This document shows positions 17,276 to 26,224 of a stretch of DNA of 64,000 nucleotides, piece by piece. A model generated the notes under the pieces. That model was given only the letters and a program-made list of their open reading frames with translations. It ran no database searches and had not been told where the DNA came from. The DNA lies in assembly GCF_009742725.1 (NCBI RefSeq), contig NZ_WPHG01000003.1:806001-870000 (forward strand). Direction: 5' to 3'. This stretch comes from Nitratireductor arenosus. Lineage in GTDB: Bacteria > Pseudomonadota > Alphaproteobacteria > Rhizobiales > Rhizobiaceae. The number at the start of each line of letters is the position of its first letter. Position 1 is the stretch's first letter. The position numbers and the translations under genes are program-made.

Positions 17276-17443
17276 ATGTTGAAGCTGAGCTTAATAGCGA
17301 GTCTGTTTCGGCGACCGAGCCGGATCGCGGGCGGGGCCTTCGAGCGGGATCGCGAGCGCTGGCGGCGCGATCCGCTCTCGCATCCCTCGCTGCGCTGTCT
17401 GTCGCAGCGCCAACTGGGTGATCTGCCTTTTCCCTGGCGGTAG
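17276..17443 (+). CDS. DUF1127 small basic protein
   Basis: 55-residue protein ending in the DUF1127 (YjiS-like) pattern: an arginine-rich segment FERDRERWRRDPLSH followed by LSQRQLGDLPFP. Short DUF1127 proteins are common in alphaproteobacteria, and some are linked to RNA turnover and phosphate or carbon metabolism. The ATG at 17276 has GGAG about ten bases upstream; the in-frame ATG farther up would place the inverted repeat in the coding sequence. Divergent from LysR. Confidence 0.75.
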   Translation: MLKLSLIASLFRRPSRIAGGAFERDRERWRRDPLSHPSLRCLSQRQLGDLPFPWR

Positions 17444-17475
17444 CGGAGATTTCTTGTCGTGGCGCGGTCGGGCCA

Positions 17476-18171
17476 TCAGGCCGTGGCGTAGAGGTCGTGC
17501 AGTCTCACCCAGGCCATCGTGTCGCCCGCGCCGTCTTCCTGGCGGCCGAGCGGCGTCATGTCGAGCAGTGCGTAGGTCGCGTTGAACGGCTCTATCCCGC
17601 GGCCATAAGCCGAATAGGTATGATAGACCGTTTCGCCGTCGCGGATGAAGGCGCTCAGGCCGGGCAGTTCCGGCGCCGCAAAGCGTTTCGGCGCATAATT
17701 ATAGACGCCGTCCTCGTCGTCGGGGTGGAACGAAACCCCGAAATCGAAATTGAACTCCGATTCCCGCGAAGAAGCCCAGGGAAAGGACCAGCCCATGCGT
17801 TGGCGGAAGGCGAGCAGGGTGCCAAGTGGCGCCCGCGAAACCGCCGTCAGGCGCGTGTCGCGCTGTCTCAGATGCGCTACGCTGCCATCGAAACTATCGG
17901 CCCAGAAGGAGCAGCTCTTGCAGCCGACCTCCCAGTCGGGCGCATACATGAAATGGTAGACGAGCAATTGCGTGCAGCCGTCAAAAAGCTCCGCCAGCGT
18001 CCTTGCGCCGTCCTCGGTCTCGAAGCGGTAATCCTTGTCGACGCGCACCCACGGCAGGGCGCGCCGTTGTCTGGAAAGCGCGTCGCGCTCCCTGGTCAGG
18101 GCCTTTTCGCGTTCCAGTAGCGCCTTGCGGGCTAAAAGCCAGTCCGTCCGGCTTGCGGTCGTGTGGTCCAT
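17476..18171 (-). CDS. DUF899 thioredoxin-like protein
   Basis: 231-residue protein of the DUF899 family, predicted thioredoxin-like. The N-terminal helical part (residues 10-40) precedes a region with YHFMYAPDWEVGCKSCSFW, whose C84-x-x-C87 is a likely redox pair. The function of the family is unknown. It is the last gene of an ArsR-SRPBCC-DUF899 operon; its ribosome site GGGGAA lies just after a hexanucleotide repeat tract in the short intergenic leader. Such trios are frequent in bacteria and are presumably stress- or ligand-induced. Confidence 0.85.
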   Translation of the reverse strand: MDHTTASRTDWLLARKALLEREKALTRERDALSRQRRALPWVRVDKDYRFETEDGARTLAELFDGCTQLLVYHFMYAPDWEVGCKSCSFWADSFDGSVAHLRQRDTRLTAVSRAPLGTLLAFRQRMGWSFPWASSRESEFNFDFGVSFHPDDEDGVYNYAPKRFAAPELPGLSAFIRDGETVYHTYSAYGRGIEPFNATYALLDMTPLGRQEDGAGDTMAWVRLHDLYATA

Positions 18172-18181
18172 GGCGCATTCC

Positions 18182-18225
<44 letters not shown>

Positions 18226-18228
18226 GGC

Positions 18229-18672
18229 TCAAGCGAACAGCTTTTCCAGATCGTTGAAGCTCGAACTCCAGCCCAAGCGGTGATTGTCGCGGTTTTCCGC
18301 GGTTTCGAAGCGCTGCTGGGAGAGCCGCATTCGCGTCCCCCGCCGTGCCGGGTCGAAGGTCACTTCCACCACAGTCTCGTCTCCGCGCGAGCCGTCGTCC
18401 TGGGTCCATGCCCAGGTGAACACAAGCCGTCGCGGGCGGTCGATGGTGCGGTAGACGCCGGAGACGACGCGGTCGCCGCCGGGCGTGCGCATCGTCGTCG
18501 ACCAGTGGCCACCCTCGTATACTTCGAGCGCAGCTTGCGGCGTGGTGACGCCTTCCGGGCCCCACCAGGTGATCAGGATTGCCGGATCGACCCAGGCGTC
18601 GAATACCGCTTCTGGTTCCGCGTCGATCAGGCGTTCGATCTCAAGCACCTGTTCGTCAGTCGTCTTCTGCAT
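18229..18672 (-). CDS. SRPBCC/AHSA1 (START-like) domain protein
   Basis: 147-residue protein of the AHSA1-like SRPBCC family, a helix-grip fold that binds hydrophobic ligands. Typical features are the opening LEIERLIDAEPEAVFDAWVDP, then WWGPEGVTTP and WTQDDGSRGDETVVEVTF. The ATG at 18672 lies 17 bases inside the end of the ArsR-type gene, the usual coupling of these pairs, in which the regulator and a SRPBCC protein respond to the same small molecule or stress. The ligand is unknown. Confidence 0.87.
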   Translation of the reverse strand: MQKTTDEQVLEIERLIDAEPEAVFDAWVDPAILITWWGPEGVTTPQAALEVYEGGHWSTTMRTPGGDRVVSGVYRTIDRPRRLVFTWAWTQDDGSRGDETVVEVTFDPARRGTRMRLSQQRFETAENRDNHRLGWSSSFNDLEKLFA

Positions 18673-18991
18673 CGGGCCGTCCTTTTTCCGCGAAGATCTT
18701 TTCCAGCCGGTCGAAGGAATCGTTCCAGAATTCACGGCTCTTTTCCAGCCAGTCCTCCATCTGCGCAAACCCCTCGCGGCGAGCCCTGAACACGCGGAAC
18801 TGTCGCTCGACGCGCCGCTCGACGACGCCTGCCTCCTCCAGCACTTTCAAATGGCGCGAGATAGCCGGTTTGGAGATGTCGAACGGCGCCGCGATTTCGC
18901 CCGCCGTCAGATCGCCCGAACTCAGCAGCCGTTCCACGATGGCGAGGCGGGTCGGGTCGGCCAGTGCCCCGAACACGACATGAATGCCCAT
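18656..18991 (-). CDS. ArsR family winged-helix regulator
   Basis: 111-residue ArsR/SmtB-type repressor with a single winged helix-turn-helix: LADPTRLAIVERLLSSGDLTAGEIAA and the recognition helix ISKPAISRHLKVLEEAGVV. No CxC metal-binding site is present in the alpha3 helix, so it is not an obvious metal sensor and resembles regulators paired with SRPBCC proteins. ATG 18991 follows AAGGAG. First gene of the operon that runs into SRPBCC and DUF899. Confidence 0.9.
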   Translation of the reverse strand: MGIHVVFGALADPTRLAIVERLLSSGDLTAGEIAAPFDISKPAISRHLKVLEEAGVVERRVERQFRVFRARREGFAQMEDWLEKSREFWNDSFDRLEKIFAEKGRPDAEDD

Positions 18992-19003
18992 CTGTGCTCC
19001 TTC

Positions 19004-19067
19004 TTCATTTAACAAAAACATGAAATAACATCAGCGTCAATCCCCGCGATTTTGGGTCGCAAAATCG
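19004..19067. promoter_or_regulatory. Two dyads upstream of ArsR-type gene
   Basis: TTCAT (19004-19008) and ATGAA (19020-19024) flank an A-rich 11-base spacer 13 bases from the ArsR start. CGATTTT (19047-19053) and AAAATCG (19061-19067) form a second, 7-bp-arm dyad. Either could be the autoregulatory operator. Confidence 0.4.
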
Positions 19068-19279
19068 GCATGCGGCTGATCCGATGCCACCCGGATAGTC
19101 TTTGGACAACTCCGTGACGCCTTTGAAACATCGGTCTTTCTCCGGCTATGGTGGAGTTTCGCCCTTGCGGGGCGGCTGCATCCTTCGGCGCGACCGAAAT
19201 CGGGGGGTGTCGGCGGTCCGCAAAAAACGATCCCGTGCCCGCCCAGCGGTGATGCGGGACGGACAAGAGGGAGGAACCA

Positions 19280-20893
19280 ATGTCCGACACCGACACGGCC
19301 AACGCCGCCACTGAAGACCATGGACTTGAGCCGGGACAGGACAACGTCCTCATTCTCGGGCTCGACGTTCACAATCCGGTCTTCTTCGTGTCCGCCGTCA
19401 CCATTGTGGCGTTCGTCATCGTGACCCTCATCTTCAAGGAGTCCGCTGGTGCGGTGCTCGGCGGCCTGCGGACATGGCTTACCACCACTTTTGACTGGCT
19501 GTTCATGCTCTCGGCGAACATCTTCGTCCTGTTTTGCCTGCTCCTGATCGTCAGTCCGGTCGGTTCGGTGCGCATCGGAGGCGCCGACGCCGTGCCCGAT
19601 TATTCCTATTCGGGCTGGTTTGCGATGCTGTTTGCCGCCGGCATGGGCATCGGGCTGATGTTCTTCGGCGTGCTCGAGCCGATGTTTCATTTCAACAACC
19701 CGCCGCTCGGCATCGCCCCACCTATCGTCAATGGCGAATTCGTTGCCGAAAATGTCGAGGCCGCGCGTCAGGCCGGCATGGCCGCGACCATCTTCCATTG
19801 GGGCCTGCATCCCTGGGCAATCTACGCCGTTGTTGCGCTTTCGTTGGCGCTCGCCACATATAACAAGGGCCTACCGCTTTCCATGCGCTCCGCCTTCTAC
19901 CCGATCTTCGGCGAACGCGTGCGTGGCTGGGTCGGTCACGTCATCGACACCATGGCGGTGTTCGCGACTCTCTTCGGCCTGGCGACGTCGCTCGGCTTCG
20001 GCGCTTCGCAGGCTCTGGCGGGGCTCAACGAGCTCTACGGCGTTCCCAACACCGACACCGCCAAGGTGGTGCTGATCATGCTGATCACCGGTGCCGCGTT
20101 GCTGTCGGTCGTCGCCGGTCTCGACGCCGGCGTGAAGCGGCTGTCGGAAATCAACATGGTGCTTGCGGTCCTGCTTTTGGCATTCGTCATTGCACTCGGA
20201 CCGACATTGGCCATCATTTCGGGCTTCTTCTCCAACAGCTGGCTTTACATGAAGAGCCTGCCGGTCCTGTCCAATTGGATCGGGCGCGAGGACGATGCCT
20301 TCATGCATGGCTGGACGACCTTCTACTGGGCTTGGTGGATATCCTGGTCACCCTTTGTCGGCATGTTCATCGCCCGCGTGTCGCGCGGCCGCACGGTGCG
20401 CGAATTCATCATCTGCGTGCTGATCATCCCCACCCTGGTGTCGATCCTGTGGATGACGACGTTCGGCGGCACCGCGCTCTACCAGCTGCTGGCGGAAGGT
20501 TACACCGGCGTGCAGCAGACCGTGGTCGACTATGTGCCCGAATTGTCGCTGTTCCGCATGTTGGCCGAACTGCCGCTGGCCTCGATCACCTCGTTGATCG
20601 GCATTGTGCTGGTGATCGTGTTCTTCGTCACCTCGTCGGATTCCGGCTCCCTGGTGATCGACACCATCACAGCCGGCGGCAAGATCGACGCGCCGGTCGC
20701 ACAGCGCGTCTTCTGGGCGATCTTCGAGGGGCTGGTGGCGATCGTGCTCCTGCTCGGCGGGGGGCTGGCGGCTCTGCAGGCCGGCGCCATCGCGACCGGT
20801 TTCCCGTTCGCGCTCCTGCTTCTGCTGATGGTCGTCGCCACCTGGCTGGCCCTGCGCGCGGAGCCGCGAGGCGCCGCCTCGGCAGCCGCCTGA
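19280..20893 (+). CDS. BCCT family betaine/choline/carnitine transporter
   Basis: 537-residue secondary transporter for quaternary ammonium compatible solutes, with twelve predicted membrane helices. GMGIG at 121-125 is the glycine-rich unwound segment of helix 3; FYWAWWISWSPFVGMF is the tryptophan-rich substrate box; SRGRTVREF follows it, and SSDSGSLVIDT is the conserved late helix motif. The GMGIG form is that of sodium-coupled members. There is no long C-terminal osmosensory tail: only about ten residues follow the last helix. GGAGG lies just before the ATG. It stands alone, with a terminator after it. Confidence 0.93.
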   Translation: MSDTDTANAATEDHGLEPGQDNVLILGLDVHNPVFFVSAVTIVAFVIVTLIFKESAGAVLGGLRTWLTTTFDWLFMLSANIFVLFCLLLIVSPVGSVRIGGADAVPDYSYSGWFAMLFAAGMGIGLMFFGVLEPMFHFNNPPLGIAPPIVNGEFVAENVEAARQAGMAATIFHWGLHPWAIYAVVALSLALATYNKGLPLSMRSAFYPIFGERVRGWVGHVIDTMAVFATLFGLATSLGFGASQALAGLNELYGVPNTDTAKVVLIMLITGAALLSVVAGLDAGVKRLSEINMVLAVLLLAFVIALGPTLAIISGFFSNSWLYMKSLPVLSNWIGREDDAFMHGWTTFYWAWWISWSPFVGMFIARVSRGRTVREFIICVLIIPTLVSILWMTTFGGTALYQLLAEGYTGVQQTVVDYVPELSLFRMLAELPLASITSLIGIVLVIVFFVTSSDSGSLVIDTITAGGKIDAPVAQRVFWAIFEGLVAIVLLLGGGLAALQAGAIATGFPFALLLLLMVVATWLALRAEPRGAASAAA

Positions 20894-20900
20894 CATGAAA

Positions 20901-20938
20901 CGGCGGAGCCGCGCGACCGCGCGGCTCCGCCGGTTTCG
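20901..20938 (+). terminator. Hairpin terminator after BCCT gene
   Basis: A perfect 14-bp stem, CGGCGGAGCCGCGC (20901-20914) and GCGCGGCTCCGCCG (20919-20932), with loop GACC and followed by GTTTCG. Very stable, with a short T-run. Confidence 0.7.
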
Positions 20939-20990
20939 CCTTGCCATCCCCCCGTTATACAACCGCGCCTTCGCGCTGTAGGGTGGCGCG

Positions 20991-22160
20991 ATGAAGCGTG
21001 AGTCGGTCCAGCCGCTGCGTCTGGCGATCGCCGGCCTGATTGCGATGGCCGCAGCCATGGGCATCGGGCGTTTCGTCTTCACCCCGATCCTGCCCGGCAT
21101 GATGGAAAGCCTCGGGCTCGACGCGGGCCAGGCCGGGCTGATCGCCTCGGCCAATTATCTAGGCTACCTCGTCGGCGCGCTTCTGGCGGCCGGCGGCTGG
21201 GCGCATGGCCACGAGCGAACCGCCATGCTTGTCGGCCTTGGATCGAACGCGGTGCTGCTCGGAGCGATGGCGTTCACGCAATGGTTACCGGCCTTTCTCG
21301 CAATCCGCTTTCTCGCCGGCGTGGCGAGCGCGTTCTTGATGGTGTTCCTGAGCGCCATCGTCTTCAGCCGGCTGGCGGCGGCCGGACGCGACGGCTTGCA
21401 GGCTTTGCATTTCGGCGGTGTCGGCGTCGGCATCTCCGCGTCCGCCATCCTGACCGGCTGGGTCTTCGTCTCCGGCTATGGCTGGAAGGCGGCCTGGATC
21501 GCGGCCGCGCTGCTGTCGGGGCTCGCCTTTCTCGCGGTGTGGCCGATGGCGCGCGGCGGGCCGGCGGCCGCGGCCGGCACCGGGCGCGAACCGGCCTTGC
21601 CGAAAAGCGCCGCGCTCACCCGCATCATTTTTGCCTACGGCCTGTTCGGGGCCGGCTACATCGTCACCGCGACCTTTCTGGTGGCGATCGTGCGCCAGCA
21701 GGCCGGCGGCCCTTTGTCCGAATCCGCCGTCTGGCTGGCGACCGGCTTGGCCGGCATCCCTTCGGTCTGGCTCTGGGGCAGGATCGCGCGCCGCATGTCG
21801 ATGGCGGCGGCTTTCGGCCTTGGCTGTGTGGTCGAAGCGGTCGGCATCGCCGTCAGCGTGGCGCTGCCGAGCCCGCTCGGCCCGCTTCTGGGTGGGGTGC
21901 TGCTCGGCGGCACCTTCATCGCCGTCACCGCGCTCGGCCTTCAGATCGGCCGTCAACTGGCGGTCGCCGCGCCGCGCCGGGCGCTGGCGCTGATGACGGC
22001 GGCCTTCGGCACCGGCCAGATACTCGGGCCGATCGCGGCCGGCTACGCCGCCGACTGGACCGGCAGCTTTCTCGCGCCGTCGCTCGGCGCTGCGCTGATC
22101 CTGCTTGCCTGTGCGGTGATCGGCTGGTCGGCTCGGGACCGGACACCGGTCGGAGGATAG
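20991..22160 (+). CDS. MFS transporter, YbfB/YjiJ type
   Basis: 389-residue major facilitator protein with twelve hydrophobic segments and a short basic loop between helices 6 and 7. AAAMGIGRFVFTPILPGMM in helix 1 and LIASANYLGYLVGALLA in helix 2 are characteristic of the YbfB/YjiJ subgroup, whose substrates are mostly unknown and may include small aromatic or amino compounds. No linked regulator or enzyme hints at the cargo. It is separated from the downstream bacA-like gene by about 215 bases in which I see no gene. Confidence 0.85.
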   Translation: MKRESVQPLRLAIAGLIAMAAAMGIGRFVFTPILPGMMESLGLDAGQAGLIASANYLGYLVGALLAAGGWAHGHERTAMLVGLGSNAVLLGAMAFTQWLPAFLAIRFLAGVASAFLMVFLSAIVFSRLAAAGRDGLQALHFGGVGVGISASAILTGWVFVSGYGWKAAWIAAALLSGLAFLAVWPMARGGPAAAAGTGREPALPKSAALTRIIFAYGLFGAGYIVTATFLVAIVRQQAGGPLSESAVWLATGLAGIPSVWLWGRIARRMSMAAAFGLGCVVEAVGIAVSVALPSPLGPLLGGVLLGGTFIAVTALGLQIGRQLAVAAPRRALALMTAAFGTGQILGPIAAGYAADWTGSFLAPSLGAALILLACAVIGWSARDRTPVGG

Positions 22161-22376
22161 TGCCGGCGGCCAAACAGCCGGCCGGCCCGCTTTCGCTCCC
22201 GGGCGTGAGACGGCAGGTTCCACTCCGCGCGGAGCGCGAAGACTTGATGGCGGTGTGAGCGGTGGTACGCCAACATGCTTGTTGCCGGCCGCATTGGTTC
22301 GTAGCATCGATTCGCTGACGCGAACCGACTCCATGCCTCCGCGTCGGGCCGTTCCGTATCAGGGAGACGTCTTTTC

Positions 22377-23645
22377 GTGTTCGTATCCTTCTTTCCGAAG
22401 CCGAAGCAGCTTTTCCTCTCGGCGGCGCTGTGGACCCTGTTTGGCGTGTTGCTCTGGTATTTTGTTGCCCGGGCCTGGGGCGGGACCCTCAGTCTCGGCG
22501 GCCTGTTCGGCTACGGCGTTCCGCCGATGCTACCCGACGGCGCGGACGAGGCCGCGCGCTCGCAGGCGCTCGAGTTCTGGTTCTATCAGTATTTCATCAT
22601 CCTGATCGCCGCCTTCGTCGGCTTCTGGATGGTGTACTCGCCCCATCCCTGGCAGCGCTGGTCGCTCGCCGGTTCCGCGCTGATCCTGTTCGTCAACTGG
22701 TTCCTGGTCCAACTCGACGTGATGATCAACGAATGGTTCGGCACTTTCTACGACATGGTCCAGCAGGCTCTCGGCAATCCGGGAACGGTTGAGGCCTCGG
22801 ACTATTACTGGCAGATCGCCACCTTCCTGAAGATCGCACTGGTTTACGTCTTCGTCGGTTCGCTGTTCCGCTTCTTCGTCAGCCATTTCATCTTCCGTTG
22901 GCGCACGGCGATGAACGAATATTACATGCAGAACTGGCCCCGACTGCGGCATATCGAGGGAGCGGCCCAGCGCGTCCAGGAAGACACTATGCGCTTCGCC
23001 ACCATCGCCGAGGGGCTCGGGGTCAGCCTGGTGGATTCGATCATGACGCTGATCGCCTTCCTGCCGCTGCTATGGGGCCTGTCGGCGCACGTGAAGGAAC
23101 TGCCGCTCATCGGCGAGGTCAGCCAGGGTCTGGTCTTCGTGGTGATTTTGTGGTCCGTCATCGGCACCGCGCTGGTGGCGGTCGCCGGCATCCGGCTGCC
23201 GGGGCTCGAGTTCCGCAACCAGCGTGTCGAGGCGGCCTACCGCAAGGAGCTGGTCTACGGCGAGGACCATGCCGACCGCGCCCAGCCGCCAACGGTGCGC
23301 ACGCTGTTTGCCGATGTCAGGCGCAATTACTTCCGGCTCTATTTCAACTATCTCTATTTCAATCTGGTCCGCATCTTCTACCTGCAGATCGGCAATCTGG
23401 TGCCTTATATCGCGCTTGCCCCGACCATCGTCAGCGGCGCGATCACGCTTGGCGTGATGCAGCAGATCATCCGTGCCTTCAGCCGGGTCGAGACCTCGTT
23501 CCAGTATCTGGTCAATTCCTGGTCGACAATCGTCGAGCTGCTTTCGGTCCACAAGCGCTTGAAGGCGTTCGAGGCGACGCTCAAGGGCGAGGCACTGCCC
23601 GAGATCGACCAGGAATATCTTGCGCGCGAGGGCACAGGTGAATGA
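22377..23645 (+). CDS. bacA: SbmA/BacA family peptide transporter
   Basis: 422-residue inner-membrane transporter of the SbmA/BacA family, proton-driven importers of antimicrobial peptides and peptide antibiotics; in rhizobia BacA is needed for survival inside host cells. Characteristic stretches are WFLVQLDVMINEWFGTFYDM, FRWRTAMNEYYMQNW, RVQEDTMRFA and VETSFQYLVNSWSTIVEL. No ATPase domain follows, unlike the BacA-related ABC form. The GTG start at 22377 follows AGGGAG by 10 bases. It is convergent with a polysaccharide deacetylase gene. Confidence 0.92.
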   Translation: MFVSFFPKPKQLFLSAALWTLFGVLLWYFVARAWGGTLSLGGLFGYGVPPMLPDGADEAARSQALEFWFYQYFIILIAAFVGFWMVYSPHPWQRWSLAGSALILFVNWFLVQLDVMINEWFGTFYDMVQQALGNPGTVEASDYYWQIATFLKIALVYVFVGSLFRFFVSHFIFRWRTAMNEYYMQNWPRLRHIEGAAQRVQEDTMRFATIAEGLGVSLVDSIMTLIAFLPLLWGLSAHVKELPLIGEVSQGLVFVVILWSVIGTALVAVAGIRLPGLEFRNQRVEAAYRKELVYGEDHADRAQPPTVRTLFADVRRNYFRLYFNYLYFNLVRIFYLQIGNLVPYIALAPTIVSGAITLGVMQQIIRAFSRVETSFQYLVNSWSTIVELLSVHKRLKAFEATLKGEALPEIDQEYLAREGTGE

Positions 23646-23678
23646 GGCGATGCGGCAACCAGACCTGTCGCGTGGGGC

Positions 23679-24668
23679 TCAGCCGCCGACCGGTTCGCCG
23701 GTTTTCGCCTCCAGCGTCTCGACCAGGTCACCATAACCGATGCAGCGTACCTCATCCTTTTCGCAGACGGTCTTTGCAAACCGTTCGAGCGCGCGCCAAT
23801 ATGCGCCTCCGTTCATCAAGGTGAAGTGAAATCCGATCTGCAGGGGAGTGCGCGCGCCGTCATATTCGGCATCGAACGCGTTCATCAAGGCGCGATAGCT
23901 GCGTTCCTCGAAACGCCCGTCCGCGTCGGGTTGCTCGACGGCGTCGGAGTGACGCACGAACCAATTGTAATCCATGGCTATGACACGTCGTCCGGTGGGC
24001 CCTTCCGGAATCAGCGGCAGCGCGAAATGCCAAAGGTCGCCCTTGCGGCGCGGCGCGGCCGGCCCGCGCGAGACCGAACTGGCATCGTAGTTGAGCCCGT
24101 CAGCGATAAGCGCCTCCGCAAGGCCGGCATTGACCGACAGATAGGGCGCACGGAAGCCCGAAATGCCGGTTTCGGCGAAGCGGCGCCACCCCTCGGGCTC
24201 GCCCTCGATGCCGTTGATCGTGTAGGCATCACGCAAAATGGTGCGGAACTGGGTGAATTCCTTGCCCCACTCGGCCGCACTCCAGCTCTTGCCGTCAAAA
24301 TGGCCGCAGCCATGGCTGGCGATCTCGTGGCCCTCGCGCCTTGCATTCCCGATCTGATCGAGCCGTTCGGCGACCTCCGCCCGCGACGCGGCAAAGCCGA
24401 CATTCGACTGGCCGGGTTTCTTGCCGGGTCCCGTATAGGTCGCGCGTGTCTCCTTGGAGAGCAGAAACACGCAAGACAGGAAATAGGTAAAGCGCGCGCC
24501 GGTCGCCCGCGCCAGTGCGCGGCTGCGTTTCCATTGTGCCACGTCGTGGGCGCCGTCGAAGGAAATCACCACGATTTGCGGATCGCGCTCCCTCTCGCCG
24601 GCAAGCGCCAATGGCGCGGCAAGGCAAAGGGTCAGCAAGAAGGAGAGCGAACGACAAAGAACAGGCAT
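23679..24668 (-). CDS. Secreted polysaccharide deacetylase (NodB-like)
   Basis: 329-residue exported protein with a Sec signal peptide ending near ALA|GE (residue 23). The catalytic domain is NodB-like: VVISFDGAHD supplies the base aspartate (D38) and EIASHGCGH the metal-binding H119-x3-H123. Together with GFRAPYLSVN and the late IGFHFTLMNGG segment, these place it among carbohydrate esterase family 4 deacetylases acting on peptidoglycan or polysaccharide amino sugars. ATG 24668 was picked because the signal peptide starts there. The substrate cannot be read from sequence. Confidence 0.85.
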   Translation of the reverse strand: MPVLCRSLSFLLTLCLAAPLALAGERERDPQIVVISFDGAHDVAQWKRSRALARATGARFTYFLSCVFLLSKETRATYTGPGKKPGQSNVGFAASRAEVAERLDQIGNARREGHEIASHGCGHFDGKSWSAAEWGKEFTQFRTILRDAYTINGIEGEPEGWRRFAETGISGFRAPYLSVNAGLAEALIADGLNYDASSVSRGPAAPRRKGDLWHFALPLIPEGPTGRRVIAMDYNWFVRHSDAVEQPDADGRFEERSYRALMNAFDAEYDGARTPLQIGFHFTLMNGGAYWRALERFAKTVCEKDEVRCIGYGDLVETLEAKTGEPVGG

Positions 24669-24837
24669 GAAAATTTCTTCTTCTTGAAAACGGCTGCGGG
24701 TCGAAGCAGGCACGGGTGGCCGGCGAATGTGGCAGCTCTGCGGTCGCGCCGGTCAAATCGTTTTGCAAGATCCGCGCCGCACGTTAGGGTCCTAGCCGAT
24801 ACCCGCCCGCCTGGGGGCGCTTACGGAGTTTTTTCTG

Positions 24838-25413
24838 ATGCTCGTCCTTATCCTTGGTCTTGCCCTTTTCCTGGGCGTGCATTCGGTGCGTGTCTTCGTG
24901 CCGGCATGGCGCGACAAGAAACGCGAAGCGATCGGCCATGGAACGTGGCGTGGCGCCTATTCGCTGGTTTCTCTCATCGGTTTCGTTCTGATCGTGTGGG
25001 GTTATGGCCAGGCCTGGGCCGCGGCGCCGGTGCTTTACGAGCCGCCGGTCTGGCTCAAGCACCTGGCCGCCCTTTTGATGCTGTTCGCCTTGGTCGCTAT
25101 TATGGTATTCGCGCTGCCGGCGGGTCGGCTGAAACCGGCTTTGAAGCACCCCATGCTGCTCGCTGTGAAGCTATGGGCGGTCGCGCATTTGCTCGCCAAT
25201 GGCGATCTGGCCTCCATCTTGCTGTTTGGCTCGTTTCTGGTCTGGGCGGTTCTCGATCGCATTTCCGTCAAGCGCCGCGGCGAGGCGCCGCCGGCGCCGG
25301 GACCCATGCTCAACGATGCGATCGCGGTCGGCGCGGCCGTCGTGCTTTACGTGCTTTTCGTATGGAAGCTGCATCTGTGGCTGTTCGGCGCGCTGCCGAT
25401 CGCCACAGCCTGA
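24838..25413 (+). CDS. NnrU family membrane protein
   Basis: 191-residue integral-membrane protein of the NnrU family, with five or six hydrophobic helices. HSVRVFVPAWRDKKREAIG after helix 1 and LKHPMLLAVKLWAVAHLLANGD are diagnostic. NnrU was named for its link to nitrite/nitric oxide reductase genes, and related proteins include 15-cis-zeta-carotene isomerase, which binds heme; the role in non-denitrifiers is unclear. No denitrification gene is nearby. Divergent from the deacetylase. Confidence 0.85.
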   Translation: MLVLILGLALFLGVHSVRVFVPAWRDKKREAIGHGTWRGAYSLVSLIGFVLIVWGYGQAWAAAPVLYEPPVWLKHLAALLMLFALVAIMVFALPAGRLKPALKHPMLLAVKLWAVAHLLANGDLASILLFGSFLVWAVLDRISVKRRGEAPPAPGPMLNDAIAVGAAVVLYVLFVWKLHLWLFGALPIATA

Positions 25414-25550
25414 ACGGGCGTCAGACGGGCGGTTTGGCGGGCGCCCGGACGGCAAATTTCGTCGCATGCCTTCCATAAGCTGGAATTTTCGCTAAAAGGC
25501 GTGCGCAATCGCTCGTCGCGCGTGGCGGGCCGAACAACGGTAAAACATCG

Positions 25551-26216
25551 ATGTCGGACGACAGTTTCATCCGCGAGGTCTCCGAGGAGCTGCGCCAGGA
25601 TCAGGCCAAGGCGCTGTGGGACCGCTATGGTCCCTTCATTCTGGGCGTCGCCGTGCTTGTGGTGCTGGCCACGGCCGGGGTCGTCGGCTGGAATTATTGG
25701 ACCCAGACCCAGGCCAGCCGTTCGGGCGATGCTTTTTCCGAGGCGCTGAACTTCGCCTCCGAAGGTCAGGACGACGAGGCTCTGGCCGCGCTCGAAAAGC
25801 TCGAACAGGACGGCTATGGCGCCTATCCGGTGCTGGCGCGGCTGCGGGCGGCCACGGTCATGGCCGAAAAGGGCGATTATGACGGTGCCGTCGCGGCCTT
25901 CGACGCGGTCGCCGGCGACGGCTCCGTCCCCGGCTCGATCCGCGACATGGCCCGGCTGCGCGCGGCGCTGCTTCTGGTCGATCATGGCGGTTATGACGAG
26001 GTCTCCGCGCGCGTGGAGCCGCTGACGGCCGACACGAACGCGCTGCGCCATTCGGCTCGCGAGGCGCTCGGCCTCGCCGCATGGAAGGAGGGCAAGCCGA
26101 CCGACGCGCTCAAGCTTTTCGACCAGATCGCGGAAGACACCGCCGCGCCGCGCAACGCGCAGGAGCGCGCCAAGCTGTTGGTCGAGCTTATCCGCGGGTC
26201 GGGCGACGCGTCCTGA
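25551..26216 (+). CDS. YfgM-like membrane-anchored TPR protein
   Basis: 221-residue protein with a cytoplasmic N-terminus ([18 protein letters not shown]), one membrane helix at about 28-47 and a periplasmic tetratricopeptide-like region rich in alanine helices. This matches the YfgM/TPR_21 family; in E. coli YfgM sits at the Sec translocon and passes clients to periplasmic chaperones. As in many proteobacteria it lies directly upstream of der, here with an 8-base gap, so the two form an operon. Confidence 0.85.
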   Translation: MSDDSFIREVSEELRQDQAKALWDRYGPFILGVAVLVVLATAGVVGWNYWTQTQASRSGDAFSEALNFASEGQDDEALAALEKLEQDGYGAYPVLARLRAATVMAEKGDYDGAVAAFDAVAGDGSVPGSIRDMARLRAALLLVDHGGYDEVSARVEPLTADTNALRHSAREALGLAAWKEGKPTDALKLFDQIAEDTAAPRNAQERAKLLVELIRGSGDAS

Positions 26217-26224
26217 CCGCCGCG

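Noticed and set aside
23826-25478. 550-codon plus-strand frame opposite the polysaccharide deacetylase
   Set aside because: Antisense to a gene with signal peptide and catalytic motifs and running into NnrU in another frame; composition is that of a shadow frame.
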